Positions 39,370 through 48,576 of a stretch of 64,000 bases of DNA are shown in pieces. Both the position numbers and the translations under genes were made by a program. Source of the DNA: Streptococcus pluranimalium (GTDB lineage: Bacteria > Bacillota > Bacilli > Lactobacillales > Streptococcaceae); NCBI RefSeq assembly GCF_002953735.1, contig NZ_CP025536.1:1556001-1620000 (forward strand), given 5' to 3'. Positions within the stretch are counted from its first letter, which is position 1. Each line of letters begins with the position of its first letter. The notes beneath the pieces are model-generated. The model was not told the DNA's origin, ran no database searches, and worked only from the letters and a program-made list of their open reading frames with translations.

Positions 39370-40353
39370 TTAAATTTTTTCAGTCCAAGGACTTGCAGTT
39401 TTATCTAGTACTTTGTTTAACTCGTCAATATTTTTGAAACCTTCTGTACGCAACCACTCACGAGCTGCTTCCGGACCTTCTTCGATATAGACTTTTACAG
39501 AACCTGCCCAAGTAGCACGTCCACACAAGACACCGTTGAATTTAGCACCTGATTCTGCTGCAAATTCCAAAGTATCTTGGAACAATTTAGCAGAAACACC
39601 AGCACTCAAATAAATGTATGGTAAATCAGTAGAAGCTTCTTGGTCACGGAAGGATTGAGCTGCTTCTTCTTTTGTAAAGAGAACCTCACCACCTGCAAAG
39701 CCTTCTACAAATTTCATATTAACTGGAACTTCGACTTTCAAGACGTCAACACCAAAGCGTTCTTCTGAGAAGACTTTCATTGCTTCATTAACTTTATGAG
39801 CTTTAACTTTTGCAAACTCAGGGCTAGCATTGTCAGAGATTTTCTCATCATAAGTTAGAATTTCTAGGTAGAATGGAATATCTTCTGCTCGGCATTCAGA
39901 ACCAATACGTTCAATGTAAGCTTTTTTCTGCTCATTGACGTCTTTATCTCCATCAACATCATAATATAAAAGAAACTTAACCGCTTCTGCTCCAGCCTCT
40001 TTAATACGTTTTGCAGACCAAACATCTAAGCAATCAGGTAAGCGACTAGTTGTTGTTGCATCGTATCCTGTTTTCTCATATGCCAATAACAAGCCTGCTT
40101 CTTCTGAACGTACACGACTTGCTGGCAAGCCATATTCAGGATCAAGTAGAATTGAGGAGGCAAATGGCGTAAGCTCTTCAGAAACTAAACTTTTAAGTTC
40201 TTCGATTTGTTCTACTGTTGGCTCTTCAGTTTGATGTTGAGCCATCATACGTTTGAGAGCTCCACGTTGGTCAAAAGCTAAGGCAGAAATAACACCATCT
40301 ACACTTAGTTTTTCCATGCTTTTGCGTTTGTTTTCAGTTAAAGTAATTGTCAT
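39370..40353 (-). CDS. lacD: Tagatose 1,6-bisphosphate aldolase
   Basis: LacD splits tagatose 1,6-bisphosphate into dihydroxyacetone phosphate and glyceraldehyde 3-phosphate. The 327-residue class I aldolase has the Schiff-base lysine in [11 protein letters not shown] near 205 and the early motif [16 protein letters not shown] near 22-37. It lies 3 bp after lacC. Confidence 0.96.
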   Translation of the reverse strand: MTITLTENKRKSMEKLSVDGVISALAFDQRGALKRMMAQHQTEEPTVEQIEELKSLVSEELTPFASSILLDPEYGLPASRVRSEEAGLLLAYEKTGYDATTTSRLPDCLDVWSAKRIKEAGAEAVKFLLYYDVDGDKDVNEQKKAYIERIGSECRAEDIPFYLEILTYDEKISDNASPEFAKVKAHKVNEAMKVFSEERFGVDVLKVEVPVNMKFVEGFAGGEVLFTKEEAAQSFRDQEASTDLPYIYLSAGVSAKLFQDTLEFAAESGAKFNGVLCGRATWAGSVKVYIEEGPEAAREWLRTEGFKNIDELNKVLDKTASPWTEKI

Positions 40354-40356
40354 TTT

Positions 40357-41286
40357 TTATACCTCTTTGACTTTAATAGATTGATATAACTTATCGTAAT
40401 TTTCCAAGTTAACATGACCAGTTGTTTTTTCCTGCGCATTTAACATACCTAAGACATTTGCTTTTGTTAATAAGGCTCGATCATCTTCATCATTCGCTAA
40501 ACTTGAAGCGATGCCTGCTACCGTAGAATCCCCTGAACCTACAGCGCTTACAATTTGGATTTTAGGAATATCAACTTTATAAAATGTATCCTTGTGCTTT
40601 GCAAATACGCCATCAGCACCAAGAGAAACGATTATCCATTCAATTCCATCAAATAACTTATCCTGTAAGACTTCTTTTAAGGCATCAAAATCTTTTGTTA
40701 TTTCTTTTCCAAGAAGTTGAGAAAGTTCTTCAAGATTAGGCTTGATAACTGTTGGTTTACTATCACCTTTTAGTACTGCTTCTAAAGCATTTCCAGAGCA
40801 ATCTAGAACAGTCTTCTTACCATTAAGATTGGCAATACCGATTAACTTCTGATAGTAATCATCTGGCATACCAGCAGGCAGACTGCCTGACATTGTCACT
40901 ACGTCAACATCATTCAGTAAATATTTGAAATGATTAGTAAAGCCATCAATTTCATCTACACTTAACAGCGGTCCTTTTTCTAAAATCTCAGTTTGATTAC
41001 CTTCTTGTAATATGGCTATACATGTTCTGGTATCACCTGAAATTTTATAGAAGCGACTTAAAATCGAATCAGGAAGATGATTAATGATAAAATCACCGCT
41101 TTCTCCACCAATACAACCAGTAGCTTTGACTGTTTCACCGAATTCATTAAGAACTCGGGAAACATTCAAGCCTTTACCACCGGGTGTCTTTGTAACGTCT
41201 ACAACTCGATTGACAGTATCAAATTTTAGCTCATTCAAAGGGTAGGAGACGTCAATAGCTGGATTTAAAGTAACTGTTAAAATCAC
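40357..41286 (-). CDS. lacC: Tagatose-6-phosphate kinase
   Basis: LacC phosphorylates tagatose 6-phosphate. The 309-residue PfkB-family protein has [17 protein letters not shown] near 35-51, [11 protein letters not shown] near 180 and the anion hole with catalytic Asp in [12 protein letters not shown] near 246-257. It is the third gene in lacABCD. Confidence 0.96.
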   Translation of the reverse strand: MILTVTLNPAIDVSYPLNELKFDTVNRVVDVTKTPGGKGLNVSRVLNEFGETVKATGCIGGESGDFIINHLPDSILSRFYKISGDTRTCIAILQEGNQTEILEKGPLLSVDEIDGFTNHFKYLLNDVDVVTMSGSLPAGMPDDYYQKLIGIANLNGKKTVLDCSGNALEAVLKGDSKPTVIKPNLEELSQLLGKEITKDFDALKEVLQDKLFDGIEWIIVSLGADGVFAKHKDTFYKVDIPKIQIVSAVGSGDSTVAGIASSLANDEDDRALLTKANVLGMLNAQEKTTGHVNLENYDKLYQSIKVKEV

Positions 41287-41333
41287 AATAGCTCCTTTTT
41301 CTCTATATATCCCTATAGTAATTTATTCAAATA

Positions 41334-41849
41334 TTAGTCGTGATATTCATCACGGTCCCATTTTTCTAGGAATTCATCAAAGAAGTGTGGGTTATTTTGA
41401 TCTTGGCTAGCATGTTGCAAGCTATCAATTTTTTCAATCAATTTTTTATTTTCTTCAGTTGGTTTGTATTCAGCCGCTAAGAAGGCATCGATAATATCAT
41501 TCATCAACAAACCACCAATGATTTTTCCACCAAAACCAATAACGTTTGCGTTAAGTTCTTCTTTTGAGTAGATAGCAGATGTCATATCTCTAACGAGTGC
41601 TGAACGAATACCAGGAACTTTGTTTACAGCATTCGTAATACCAACACCAGTACCACAGATAACAACACCTAGTTCTGCTTCACCACTTGCTACTGCTTCA
41701 CCAACTTTTTTACCAAAGATTGGATAGTGTGTGCGGACATTATCGTATGTACCGCAATCAATGATTTCATGACCTTGTGATTTCAAATAATCAACAACAG
41801 CGATTTTTTCATAAGTAACAATATGGTCACAACCTACAGCAATTTTCAT
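41334..41849 (-). CDS. lacB: Galactose-6-phosphate isomerase subunit LacB
   Basis: LacB and LacA form the isomerase that turns galactose 6-phosphate into tagatose 6-phosphate. The 171-residue RpiB-family protein has [10 protein letters not shown] at the start and the catalytic [20 protein letters not shown] near 66-85. It lies 34 bp after lacA. Confidence 0.96.
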   Translation of the reverse strand: MKIAVGCDHIVTYEKIAVVDYLKSQGHEIIDCGTYDNVRTHYPIFGKKVGEAVASGEAELGVVICGTGVGITNAVNKVPGIRSALVRDMTSAIYSKEELNANVIGFGGKIIGGLLMNDIIDAFLAAEYKPTEENKKLIEKIDSLQHASQDQNNPHFFDEFLEKWDRDEYHD

Positions 41850-41883
41850 TTTTGTTCTCCTTGTTTTAACCTATTTCAATCAA

Positions 41884-42312
41884 TTAGCACATTTTATTAA
41901 GCATGTCGACACGAACTTGATGACGTCCACCATCATATTCACCTTCAACAAAGCCTTTGACAATGTTCTTTGCAATTCCTGGAGCACTAATTTCAGAACC
42001 GAGAGTGATGATTCGAGAATTGTTATGTCCTCTTGTCATGTATGCTGAACGCTCATCTGATACTTCAGCTGCCACCATTCCTTTAATTTTAGTAGCCACC
42101 ATGAAAGAACCAACACCATATGCATCAATTACAATACCCAAGTTATCTTCGGATGCATTAACTTCTTTTGCAACAGCGAGAGTTGTATCAACAAAGTCAC
42201 GAACTTCATTTTCACTGACATCAACGACTTCGTATTTACCTTCTTTAAGGTAATCTTTGATAACTTCTTTAAGTTCTGTACCTGCTTTGTCAGCACCGAT
42301 AATAATTGCCAT
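41884..42312 (-). CDS. lacA: Galactose-6-phosphate isomerase subunit LacA
   Basis: The 142-residue LacA subunit is an RpiB homologue in which the catalytic Cys region is replaced by [16 protein letters not shown] near 65-80, as usual for LacA. It is the first gene of the lac operon, with a good Shine-Dalgarno (AGGAG) and a promoter about 110 bp upstream. Confidence 0.96.
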   Translation of the reverse strand: MAIIIGADKAGTELKEVIKDYLKEGKYEVVDVSENEVRDFVDTTLAVAKEVNASEDNLGIVIDAYGVGSFMVATKIKGMVAAEVSDERSAYMTRGHNNSRIITLGSEISAPGIAKNIVKGFVEGEYDGGRHQVRVDMLNKMC

Positions 42313-42392
42313 TTTATTTCTCCTATGATTTAGAATAAGTAAATGCGGAAAACCTACGTAAATAGTTAATTAACGATTTGCAAAATCCTTTG

Positions 42393-42407
42393 AAATAACG
42401 CTTACAT
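42393..42407 (-). promoter_or_regulatory. cre site in the lacA leader
   Basis: On the minus strand ATGTAAGCGTTATTT matches 13 of 15 positions of the catabolite-responsive element WTGNAARCGNWWWCA. It lies about 10-24 nt downstream of the predicted transcription start, a typical place for CcpA road-block repression. Confidence 0.7.
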
Positions 42408-42422
42408 TATTTCTATGACCTT

Positions 42423-42451
42423 ATAATACACCTAGCTAACACAAAAGTCAA
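42423..42451 (-). promoter_or_regulatory. lacA operon promoter
   Basis: TTGACT (minus, 42446-42451) and TATTAT (42423-42428) are separated by 17 bp. The predicted start is near 42416, with a leader of about 104 nt. Confidence 0.8.
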
Positions 42452-42489
42452 CACTTTTATGTTTATTTTTTAAAAAAATAAACAACCAT

Positions 42490-42509
42490 TGTTTGTTTTG
42501 TTTGTTTTT
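42490..42509. promoter_or_regulatory. Candidate LacR operator near the lacA promoter
   Basis: A T-rich tract with repeated TGTTTGTTTTGTTTG sits about 40 bp upstream of the lacA -35. It is shared almost exactly with the tract at 42665-42692. DeoR-type LacR repressors of lactic streptococci and lactococci bind such TGTTT repeats. Confidence 0.55.
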
Positions 42510-42664
42510 GCGGTTCGGAATTGATATTTTATGTTTTTCTTCATACATTGGAATTCGCATTTGAAGCAATGAATTATCAAAAAAACTAATAACTCTATCT
42601 TTATTATTTATGGTGAGCGTTTCATATAAAACATTTTAAGTTTTATTTGTCTTTGCTTTTTCAA
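42510..42664. other. Central part of the lacA-lacR intergenic region
   Basis: About 155 bp of A/T-rich DNA between the two operators. No ORF is seen. It could loop when LacR occupies both operator tracts. Confidence 0.4.
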
Positions 42665-42692
42665 TGTTTTTTGTTTGTTTTGTTTGATTTTT
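42665..42692. promoter_or_regulatory. Candidate LacR operator at the lacR promoter
   Basis: A second TTGTTTGTTTTGTTTG tract overlaps the lacR -35, suggesting autoregulation as well as control of lacA. Confidence 0.55.
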
Positions 42693-42713
42693 CTGTTGTT
42701 ATTATGTTATGAT
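42684..42713 (+). promoter_or_regulatory. lacR promoter
   Basis: TTGATT (42684-42689) and TATGAT (42708-42713) are separated by 18 bp, with GGAGG just before the lacR ATG. Confidence 0.65.
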
Positions 42714-42755
42714 ACCTTTAATAGTTATATCATAAGAAACTGATAGGAGGTAAGA

Positions 42756-43529
42756 ATGAAAAAGAAAGAACGTCATGAAAAAATTCTCGATATCTTAAAA
42801 GTTGACGGTTTTATTAAAGTAAAAGATATTATCGATGAAATGAACGTGTCTGACATGACTGCTAGAAGAGATCTTGATACATTAGCAGATGAAGGATTAC
42901 TTATTAGAACCCATGGAGGTGCTCAATTTTTAGATAGCACTTCTACCAAAGAGGAAGGTCACGAGAAAACACACATCGAAAAAAAAGTTTTACAAACTAA
43001 CGAAAAAAAACAAATCGCACAAAGAGCTAACGATATTATTAAAGATGGTGAAACTGTCTTTATTGGACCAGGAACAACTTTAGAGCATCTAGCTGTCGAA
43101 TTAAAAAATAGGAATATAAGAGTTATTACAAATAGCCTTCCTGTTTTTCTGATTTTACATCCGAGCACTACTATTGACTTGATTTTAATTGGCGGTGAGT
43201 GTCGTGAAATTACTGGTGCTTTTGTTGGGTCTATTGCTATTAATAACCTAGAATCACTAACATTTTCAAAAGCTTTTGTCAGTGCAAATGCTGTTTATAA
43301 TAATTCTATTGCTACATACAGTGATCTCGAAGGAGAAGTTCAAAGGGCCGCCTTGAATAATGCTGTTGAGAAAATCCTTCTAGTTGATAGTACCAAGTTT
43401 GAAAGTTATGACTTCTACAACTTCTACCAGCTCGAACGAATGGATTTAATTGTGACAGATAAAAATGTGACAACAGATATTATAGAAAAATACGAGAAAT
43501 TCTCTAAAATCGTTATTGCGGATAAGTAA
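42756..43529 (+). CDS. lacR: DeoR-family lactose repressor LacR
   Basis: LacR represses the lac operon and is released by tagatose 6-phosphate in known homologues. The 257-residue protein has an N-terminal winged helix (FIKVKDIIDEMNVSDMTARR near 18-37, then THGGA) and a DeoR sensor domain with IGPGTTLEHLAVEL near 107 and LIGGECREITGAFVG near 145. It diverges from lacA across 443 bp. Confidence 0.94.
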   Translation: MKKKERHEKILDILKVDGFIKVKDIIDEMNVSDMTARRDLDTLADEGLLIRTHGGAQFLDSTSTKEEGHEKTHIEKKVLQTNEKKQIAQRANDIIKDGETVFIGPGTTLEHLAVELKNRNIRVITNSLPVFLILHPSTTIDLILIGGECREITGAFVGSIAINNLESLTFSKAFVSANAVYNNSIATYSDLEGEVQRAALNNAVEKILLVDSTKFESYDFYNFYQLERMDLIVTDKNVTTDIIEKYEKFSKIVIADK

Positions 43530-43555
43530 TAACAAATTTCAAAGTATAAACTAGG

Positions 43556-43587
43556 CACTTCTTAAGTTATTTTAAGAGGTGTTTTTC
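43556..43587 (+). terminator. Terminator of lacR
   Basis: CACTTCTTAA and TTAAGAGGTG form a 10-bp stem (one G-U pair) followed by TTTTTCATTT, 26 bp past the lacR stop. Confidence 0.75.
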
Positions 43588-44313
43588 ATTTATAAGTCAA
43601 AATAGTAAAACTAAATCCCTCTGTCATACAGGGGGATTTCAGACTGAAGACAAAGTCTCTAGGATTGATTTTCTAGGGGCTTTTTAGTGTTTTTAGGAAT
43701 ATAATAAAAGAAAACGCTTGTGAGGTCTCCTTATGTTTCACAAAGAAAAGCCAGGCTACAACCGGAGCCAGTATGGGTTCTATACCCTTGATCAACTCGT
43801 ACCAGAAGATCACTTTCTTCGTCAAGTCGATAAACTCGTGGATTTTGACTTTATCTATAATCTAGTGGAAGATACTTATTCATCTGATACTGGTCGTCCT
43901 AGTCTTGATCCTGTGATGTTGGTTAAATTCCCTCTGATTCAGCGTTTCTATGGCATTCGATCCATGTGTCAGACCATCAAAGAGATTGAAGTGAACACTG
44001 CTTATCGCTGGTTTCTTGGCTTGACTTGGGATGACAAGGTGCCCCATTTCACGACGTATGGGAAGAATTATAGCCGTCGTTTTCAGGATAAACAAGTGAT
44101 TTTTGAGATTTTCAGCTACGTTCTCACCCAAGCACTGAGTGTTGACTTGATTAACTCGGATGAGATCTTTGTGGATGGGAGTCACATCAAAGCTGCCGCA
44201 AACAACCATAAGTACCGCAAAGAATTGGTTGAGCAACAAACTAAGTTTATGAGTGACCAACTTGACATTGAGATTGACTTAGATAGAAAAAAGCACGCAA
44301 AAAAGTCGCTAAA

Positions 44314-44333
44314 GCGCGCTAGAGCGCGCTAGA
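44314..44333 (+). repeat. 10-bp tandem duplication in the transposase
   Basis: GCGCGCTAGA occurs twice in a row. Removing one copy restores the frame through RARESEAKEKK. This is a simple slippage mutation. Confidence 0.9.
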
Positions 44334-44402
44334 GAAAGCGAGGCTAAAGAAAAGAAAATCTCAACAACAGACCCAGAAAGTGGCTGGTTTCATAAGGGTG
44401 AG

Positions 44403-44453
44403 CAGTGAAACTGTCCAGTGGACAGTTTCAGCCTGAGCCTAAAAACGTGAGCG
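44403..44453. repeat. Palindrome-bearing insert in the transposase
   Basis: About 50 bp contain an 11-bp perfect palindrome (TGAAACTGTCC at 44406-44416 and GGACAGTTTCA at 44420-44430, AGT loop) and are bounded by GTGAGC at 44398-44403 and 44447-44452. The insert is a multiple of three relative to the expected protein, but holds in-frame TGA codons. Confidence 0.65.
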
Positions 44454-45387
44454 CGAAGGGAAGTGTTCGCCTATTCTGCTCAAGTGGCCTGTGACAAATA
44501 TGGCTGGGCGTTGGCCTATAGTATTGAGGCTAAGAATGTTCACGACAGTCAGGCTTTTCCTGCACTTTTTGCCAAGCTTGAACCCTTTCACCCTCAATTT
44601 ATTATCGCTGACTCTGGCTATAAGACGCCAAGCATTGCCAAGTTTTTGTTAGACAAGAATATTACGCCAGTTTTCCCTTACACGAGACCTAGAGGCAAGA
44701 AAGGCAAGTTAAGACCGAAAGATTTTGTTTACGATGACCATTTCGATTGTTATCTTTGCCCTGAACATCAGGTGTTGACGTATCGTACCACGACTAGAGA
44801 AGGTTATCGTGAGTACAAGAATGGCCCTAGCATCTGCATTGTTTGTCCCTTATTAAATGTCTGTACTGAAAGCAAAAACCACCAGAAAGTGGTCACTCGT
44901 CATATTTGGAAGGATTATTTGGGGATTTGTGAGGCTATTCGCCACCAAAGAGGCATGAAGAAAGGTTATCAAAAACGCAAAGAGACCATTGAGCGACTCT
45001 TTGAGACGGCTAAGGAGTACCACAACCTCAGATATACAAGAGAGAAAGGCAAGTCCAAAATGGAGGATAAGGTTGGACTGACTTTGGCGTGCTTAAATCT
45101 AAAAAAAATGGTTAAAATGATGGCAGCGAGACCTTTTTATTTTGCCCTCAATGGCCTTATTTATAAGATTTTTCCAATCCGAACCCATTTTTCTAGAAAC
45201 AAAAGAAAAACAAACCTCAAAAATGAAGTTTGTCTTCGGTCTGATATATACATTGCTGTCAAGGCATCTATAGATTGTTTTTGACAACTTTTGATCTACC
45301 TCCTTATGATAGAACATGTCATTTTTGGGATAAAAAAGAAGCTTTCACTTCGATTGATTTTTTTCATTTATTCAGGTCATATAAAAA

Positions 45388-45410
45388 ACAGCCCGAAGGC
45401 TGTCTCTTTT
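45388..45410 (-). terminator. Terminator of the lipoprotein gene
   Basis: ACAGCC and GGCTGT with a CGAA loop form a stable small hairpin; the minus strand continues TTTTTTAT. It lies 15 bp past the stop. Confidence 0.8.
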
Positions 45411-45419
45411 ATATAACCC

Positions 45420-46445
45420 TTAACCTTTAGCTTGTTTGGCTAAGTCTTCAAGTTTTTTCACTTGTTCATCTGTTAAATATGCTTTTGATTGTGCGATAAA
45501 GGCTTCAATAGTTTCCTTAGAAGTATTATCTAAGTCAGCTTTAATACCTTCGTACAACTCATTGAAATCTTGATCTGAAAGTTTTTGATTATCCATCAAA
45601 AGATTTTCCAACTCTTCTTTGCTGAGAATATCAGAAGATTTTGGTGCTTTAGGAGCTTTATAAGTTACCTTTTTAGCGTTAACATCAACATCAACAGACT
45701 TAATGGCTGTATCCATCCCTTTTGCATAAATCATTGATACGCTAGTCTTAAGATTACCATCTTTTCCAAGGGTCAAGGTTGCTTTAGATTTATCCGATAG
45801 AGAAGCTTTAGCTAGGTTAACATAAGTTTCGAGTTGTTCTGCTGTCTCTTTGTTGTCATCTAACTGCTTCAAGGCAGATTTATAAACTTTGAAAAGTTGA
45901 TTCATCGTCAAAGTAACTGTAACATTATCACTATCTTTTTTGAAATGTTTTTCATCAACCTCATCCAACCATGATAAATCAACTTCTTTATCTTTAGTAG
46001 CTTCTTTCAAAGATGGCATTTTCTCACCAGACATTTCTTCGATATCAATGAATTTGCCCTCAGCATCTTTGATATCAACATTCTGCATAGCAAGCATTGG
46101 CTGCACACTCATGTAAGCTTTATCGTCTTTATAAATCATCTCAAAGTCGGAAAATTTATCATCAATTTTTGATAAATCAACAGAAATACCCATGACATTT
46201 TTATCTAAATCTTGACTAATCTTAGCATCAAGTGTTTTACCAACAATGTCATCAAGTCCTTCTAATCCTACTGCGTTCTGCCCAGGCTTCAAATCCTTCA
46301 CTTTGATTTTATAATCAAAGGCTGCCTTTTTCTCACTTTGAAGTGATTCTAAACGAGATTTAAACTCTTCTTTGGGACTTTTTGCACAGGCTACTAGTAC
46401 AAATACTAGAGACAAGAGCAAGAGAGTATACCTAAACTTTTTCAT
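45420..46445 (-). CDS. Streptococcal lipoprotein of unknown function
   Basis: This 341-residue protein has a signal peptide with lipobox LVAC at about 17-20, so Cys20 would carry the lipid anchor. The mature part is rich in Lys, Asp and Glu, with alternating beta-like and helical stretches and no motif that I recognise. It may resemble the LolA/LppX-like lipoproteins that shield hydrophobic ligands, but this is only an impression of overall character. It stands alone with its own terminator and a TACAAT -10 near 46480 without a good -35. Confidence 0.85.
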   Translation of the reverse strand: MKKFRYTLLLLSLVFVLVACAKSPKEEFKSRLESLQSEKKAAFDYKIKVKDLKPGQNAVGLEGLDDIVGKTLDAKISQDLDKNVMGISVDLSKIDDKFSDFEMIYKDDKAYMSVQPMLAMQNVDIKDAEGKFIDIEEMSGEKMPSLKEATKDKEVDLSWLDEVDEKHFKKDSDNVTVTLTMNQLFKVYKSALKQLDDNKETAEQLETYVNLAKASLSDKSKATLTLGKDGNLKTSVSMIYAKGMDTAIKSVDVDVNAKKVTYKAPKAPKSSDILSKEELENLLMDNQKLSDQDFNELYEGIKADLDNTSKETIEAFIAQSKAYLTDEQVKKLEDLAKQAKG

Positions 46446-46727
46446 TTTTTATCCTCCTTTTATGAAAAGGTTTTCCAATATTGTATCATTTTCTTAAAAA
46501 TACTGATAGTAGATACTGTAATATTTTACAATTATTTAATAAAACACGATAAATAATTACCTCATCTCTAGAAATGTCAAAAATAGTACCACCTTTTTTA
46601 CAATTGAGATTTTCTCTTCAGATGCTTTAAAGCATTAATGTATCGTATTCTTTCAAGCATCTAAAAACACATAAAATGAATCTAAAATATCCAATAAATT
46701 CAAAAGAGATGTTATTTACATAAAAAT
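46446..46727. other. Intergenic region upstream of the lipoprotein gene
   Basis: About 280 bp, very A/T-rich. It includes the likely promoter of the lipoprotein gene and an imperfect repeat of AGATGCTT and AAGCATCT near 46619-46661. I see no gene. Confidence 0.4.
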
Positions 46728-46754
46728 AAGAAGCTGGAGCTAATCCAACTTCTT
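46728..46754 (-). terminator. Terminator after the decayed membrane-protein gene
   Basis: AAGAAGCTGGA and TCCAACTTCTT pair over 11 bp with one wobble; the minus strand continues ATTTTTATG. It overlaps the end of the pseudogene, which suggests the gene was once complete. Confidence 0.6.
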
Positions 46755-47115
46755 AATAGATCTTACTCTAAAACGAGCAGTAATACTGTATTGCCCTTTT
46801 TCAGGTAACAAAACCTGTACTCTCCTCTATGATAAGGGTTTACTCCAGACAAATTTCTCTTTGTAGCATTCAAAGCAACCATTATCTCTGAAGGCTCATC
46901 ATCAGTTACAAACCGATAATCGAAAAAAGTTAGTTGATTATTAAAAAGTCTAATATCGTAGCGTCCCCTCGATTATTTTCGACGAATGTAAGCAGGCAGC
47001 ACCAAATCTTCATTAAAACGTTGAACTTGTCCAATCAAATACATCCTATAGAAAACAGTGATGCAATAAATAGACCTAAGAGAATAAGAAAGAGAAAAAA
47101 GCAATATTCTAAATA
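46740..47115 (-). pseudogene. Decayed gene for a small membrane-anchored protein
   Basis: Reading the minus strand, one frame gives a hydrophobic helix (FFLFLILLGLFIASLFSIG). A shifted frame gives MYLIGQVQRFNEDLVLPAYI, then RRK, an in-frame TAA, and then RGRYDIRLFNNQLTFFDYRF, VTDDEPSEIMVALNATKRN and YHRGEYRFCYLKKGNTVLL. A last shift leads to ARFRVRSIKKLD and a stop. At least one nonsense and two frameshift lesions are present. The start is not clear. I do not recognise the family; the design is one helix plus a small extracellular domain of about 100 residues. Confidence 0.6.
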
Positions 47116-47136
47116 GAGGGCTCTTTAAGCTTTAGC

Positions 47137-48576
47137 TTAATCCAACAATTTTTGCAGTTCTTGAGCCAAAAGCTTAAGAGCAACTTGTGGATTGGCTTGC
47201 CCTTTAGTTGCTTTCATCAAGAATCCTGTGAAAGCTTTGTCGGCATTACGTTTACCTGATTTGAAATCAGCTACAGCTGCTTCATTATCCGCAAAGACTT
47301 GGTGGATAATTGGAATCAAAACATCAGGGTCTGAAATCTGAACCAATCCAGCTTTTTCAACGTATTCACGTGCTGAACCACCGTTTTTAGCCAAATGAAC
47401 AAAGACTTTCTTGGCGATTTTAGATGAAATCGTACCATCTTCAATCAAAGCTAACATCTCAAGAAGATTTTCTGGCGTCAAAGCAATCTCTGATAAGGTT
47501 TTGTTCTCAGCATTGAGGAATTGCGCCACTTCACCTTGTAACCAGTTAGAGATTTGTTTAGCATCGCCACCTTTCGCCACAGCCGACTCAAAGAAGTCTG
47601 AAGTTGCTTTGGTTGCTGTCAATTGACTAGCATCGTAGGCTGTCAAACCGTATTCTGCTGTGTATTTTGCACGACGCTCTTTTGGAAATTCTGGTAATTC
47701 AGCACGAATTTCTTCAATCCAGTCATTGTCAATTTCGTAAAGAGGTAGGTCAGGTTCTGGGAAGTAACGGTAATCAGCCGCTCCTTCTTTGACACGCATG
47801 AGGATGGTTTCTCCAGTTGCTTCATCATAACGACGTGTTTCTTGTTGGATTTGACCACCTGAACGCAGAATCTTAGCCTGACGCTCAATTTCATGTTGCA
47901 AGCCTTTACGAACGTAGTTGAAAGAGTTAAGGTTTTTCAACTCAGTCTTGGTACCAAAGGCTTCTTGACCATAAGGGCGAAGGGAGATATTGGCATCAAC
48001 ACGCATTGATCCTTCTTCCATCTTAACATCTGAAATACCTGTGTACTGAATGACCTCTTTAAGAGCAGTCAAGTAAGCATAGGCTTCTTCAGGTGAACGC
48101 ATATCCGCTTCTGAAACAATCTCAATGAGTGGAACCCCTTGGCGATTGAGATCAACATAAGAGTAACCATCTGTTCCGTGCGTATTCTTACCAGCATCTT
48201 CTTCCAGGTGAGCACGTTCGATACGGATTTTCTTGGTTGAACCATCTTCTAATTCCACTTCAATCCAACCATTATAACCAATCGGTTCATCAAATTGAGA
48301 GATTTGGTAAGCTTTTGGATTATCCGGGTAGAAATAATTTTTACGGTCAAAGTGCATTTCTTGATGAATGTCCATGTTTAAAGCTAATGATGCTTTAATG
48401 CCTGCATCAATAACACCTTTATTGATAACAGGAAGAACACCTGGGAATGACCAGTCGATGATGTTAGTATTAGCATTGGCTTCCTGGCCAAAGTGCGCTG
48501 ATGACGGTGAAAAGATTTTAGAATTGGTGTTCAACTCAACGTGAACTTCAAGTCCGATAATGGTTTCAAAATTCAT
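47137..48576 (-). CDS. gatB: Asp-tRNA(Asn)/Glu-tRNA(Gln) amidotransferase subunit B
   Basis: GatB binds misacylated Glu-tRNA-Gln or Asp-tRNA-Asn and activates the acyl group for amidation. The 479-residue protein begins [20 protein letters not shown] and has [20 protein letters not shown] near 79-98 and the C-terminal YqeY-like tRNA-binding domain. Its start overlaps the gatA stop by 1 bp. Confidence 0.97.
   Translation of the reverse strand: MNFETIIGLEVHVELNTNSKIFSPSSAHFGQEANANTNIIDWSFPGVLPVINKGVIDAGIKASLALNMDIHQEMHFDRKNYFYPDNPKAYQISQFDEPIGYNGWIEVELEDGSTKKIRIERAHLEEDAGKNTHGTDGYSYVDLNRQGVPLIEIVSEADMRSPEEAYAYLTALKEVIQYTGISDVKMEEGSMRVDANISLRPYGQEAFGTKTELKNLNSFNYVRKGLQHEIERQAKILRSGGQIQQETRRYDEATGETILMRVKEGAADYRYFPEPDLPLYEIDNDWIEEIRAELPEFPKERRAKYTAEYGLTAYDASQLTATKATSDFFESAVAKGGDAKQISNWLQGEVAQFLNAENKTLSEIALTPENLLEMLALIEDGTISSKIAKKVFVHLAKNGGSAREYVEKAGLVQISDPDVLIPIIHQVFADNEAAVADFKSGKRNADKAFTGFLMKATKGQANPQVALKLLAQELQKLLD

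Larger units (their letters stand above)
43639..45244 (+). mobile_element. IS1182-family insertion sequence, defective
   Basis: A 1.6-kb element with 16-bp terminal inverted repeats: TCAGACTGAAGACAAA at 43639-43654 and TTTGTCTTCGGTCTGA at 45229-45244 (one mismatch). It encodes one IS1182-type transposase that is broken twice. It is inserted between lacR and the lipoprotein gene. I could not identify a clear target duplication. Confidence 0.85.
43733..45284 (+). pseudogene. IS1182-family DDE transposase, disrupted
   Basis: The N-terminal part (MFHKEKPGYNRSQYGFYTLD) and the DUF772-like segment are intact, and EIFVDGSHIKAAAN near 142-155 holds the first catalytic Asp. A 10-bp tandem duplication at 44314-44333 then shifts the frame and creates a stop at 44330-44332. 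After a further 70 bp in the original frame, about 51 bp of extra sequence at 44403-44453 brings two TGA stops. The frame resumes with VFAYSAQVACDK, AKNVHDSQAF, IIADSGYKT (second Asp) and ERLFETAKEYHNLRYT (Glu). Translation runs through the right inverted repeat and stops 40 bp beyond it. Confidence 0.85.

Noticed and set aside
42480..42700. T-rich repeats in the lac control region as a mobile or CRISPR-like repeat
   Set aside because: Only two tracts with no spacer structure; their position at two promoters fits LacR operators.
43880..44260. 126-codon minus-strand frame in the IS1182 transposase
   Set aside because: It is the complement of the DDE transposase coding region and has no recognisable motif.
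46934..47116. 60-codon plus-strand frame beside gatB
   Set aside because: The minus strand gives a better account as a decayed membrane-protein gene with its own terminator.
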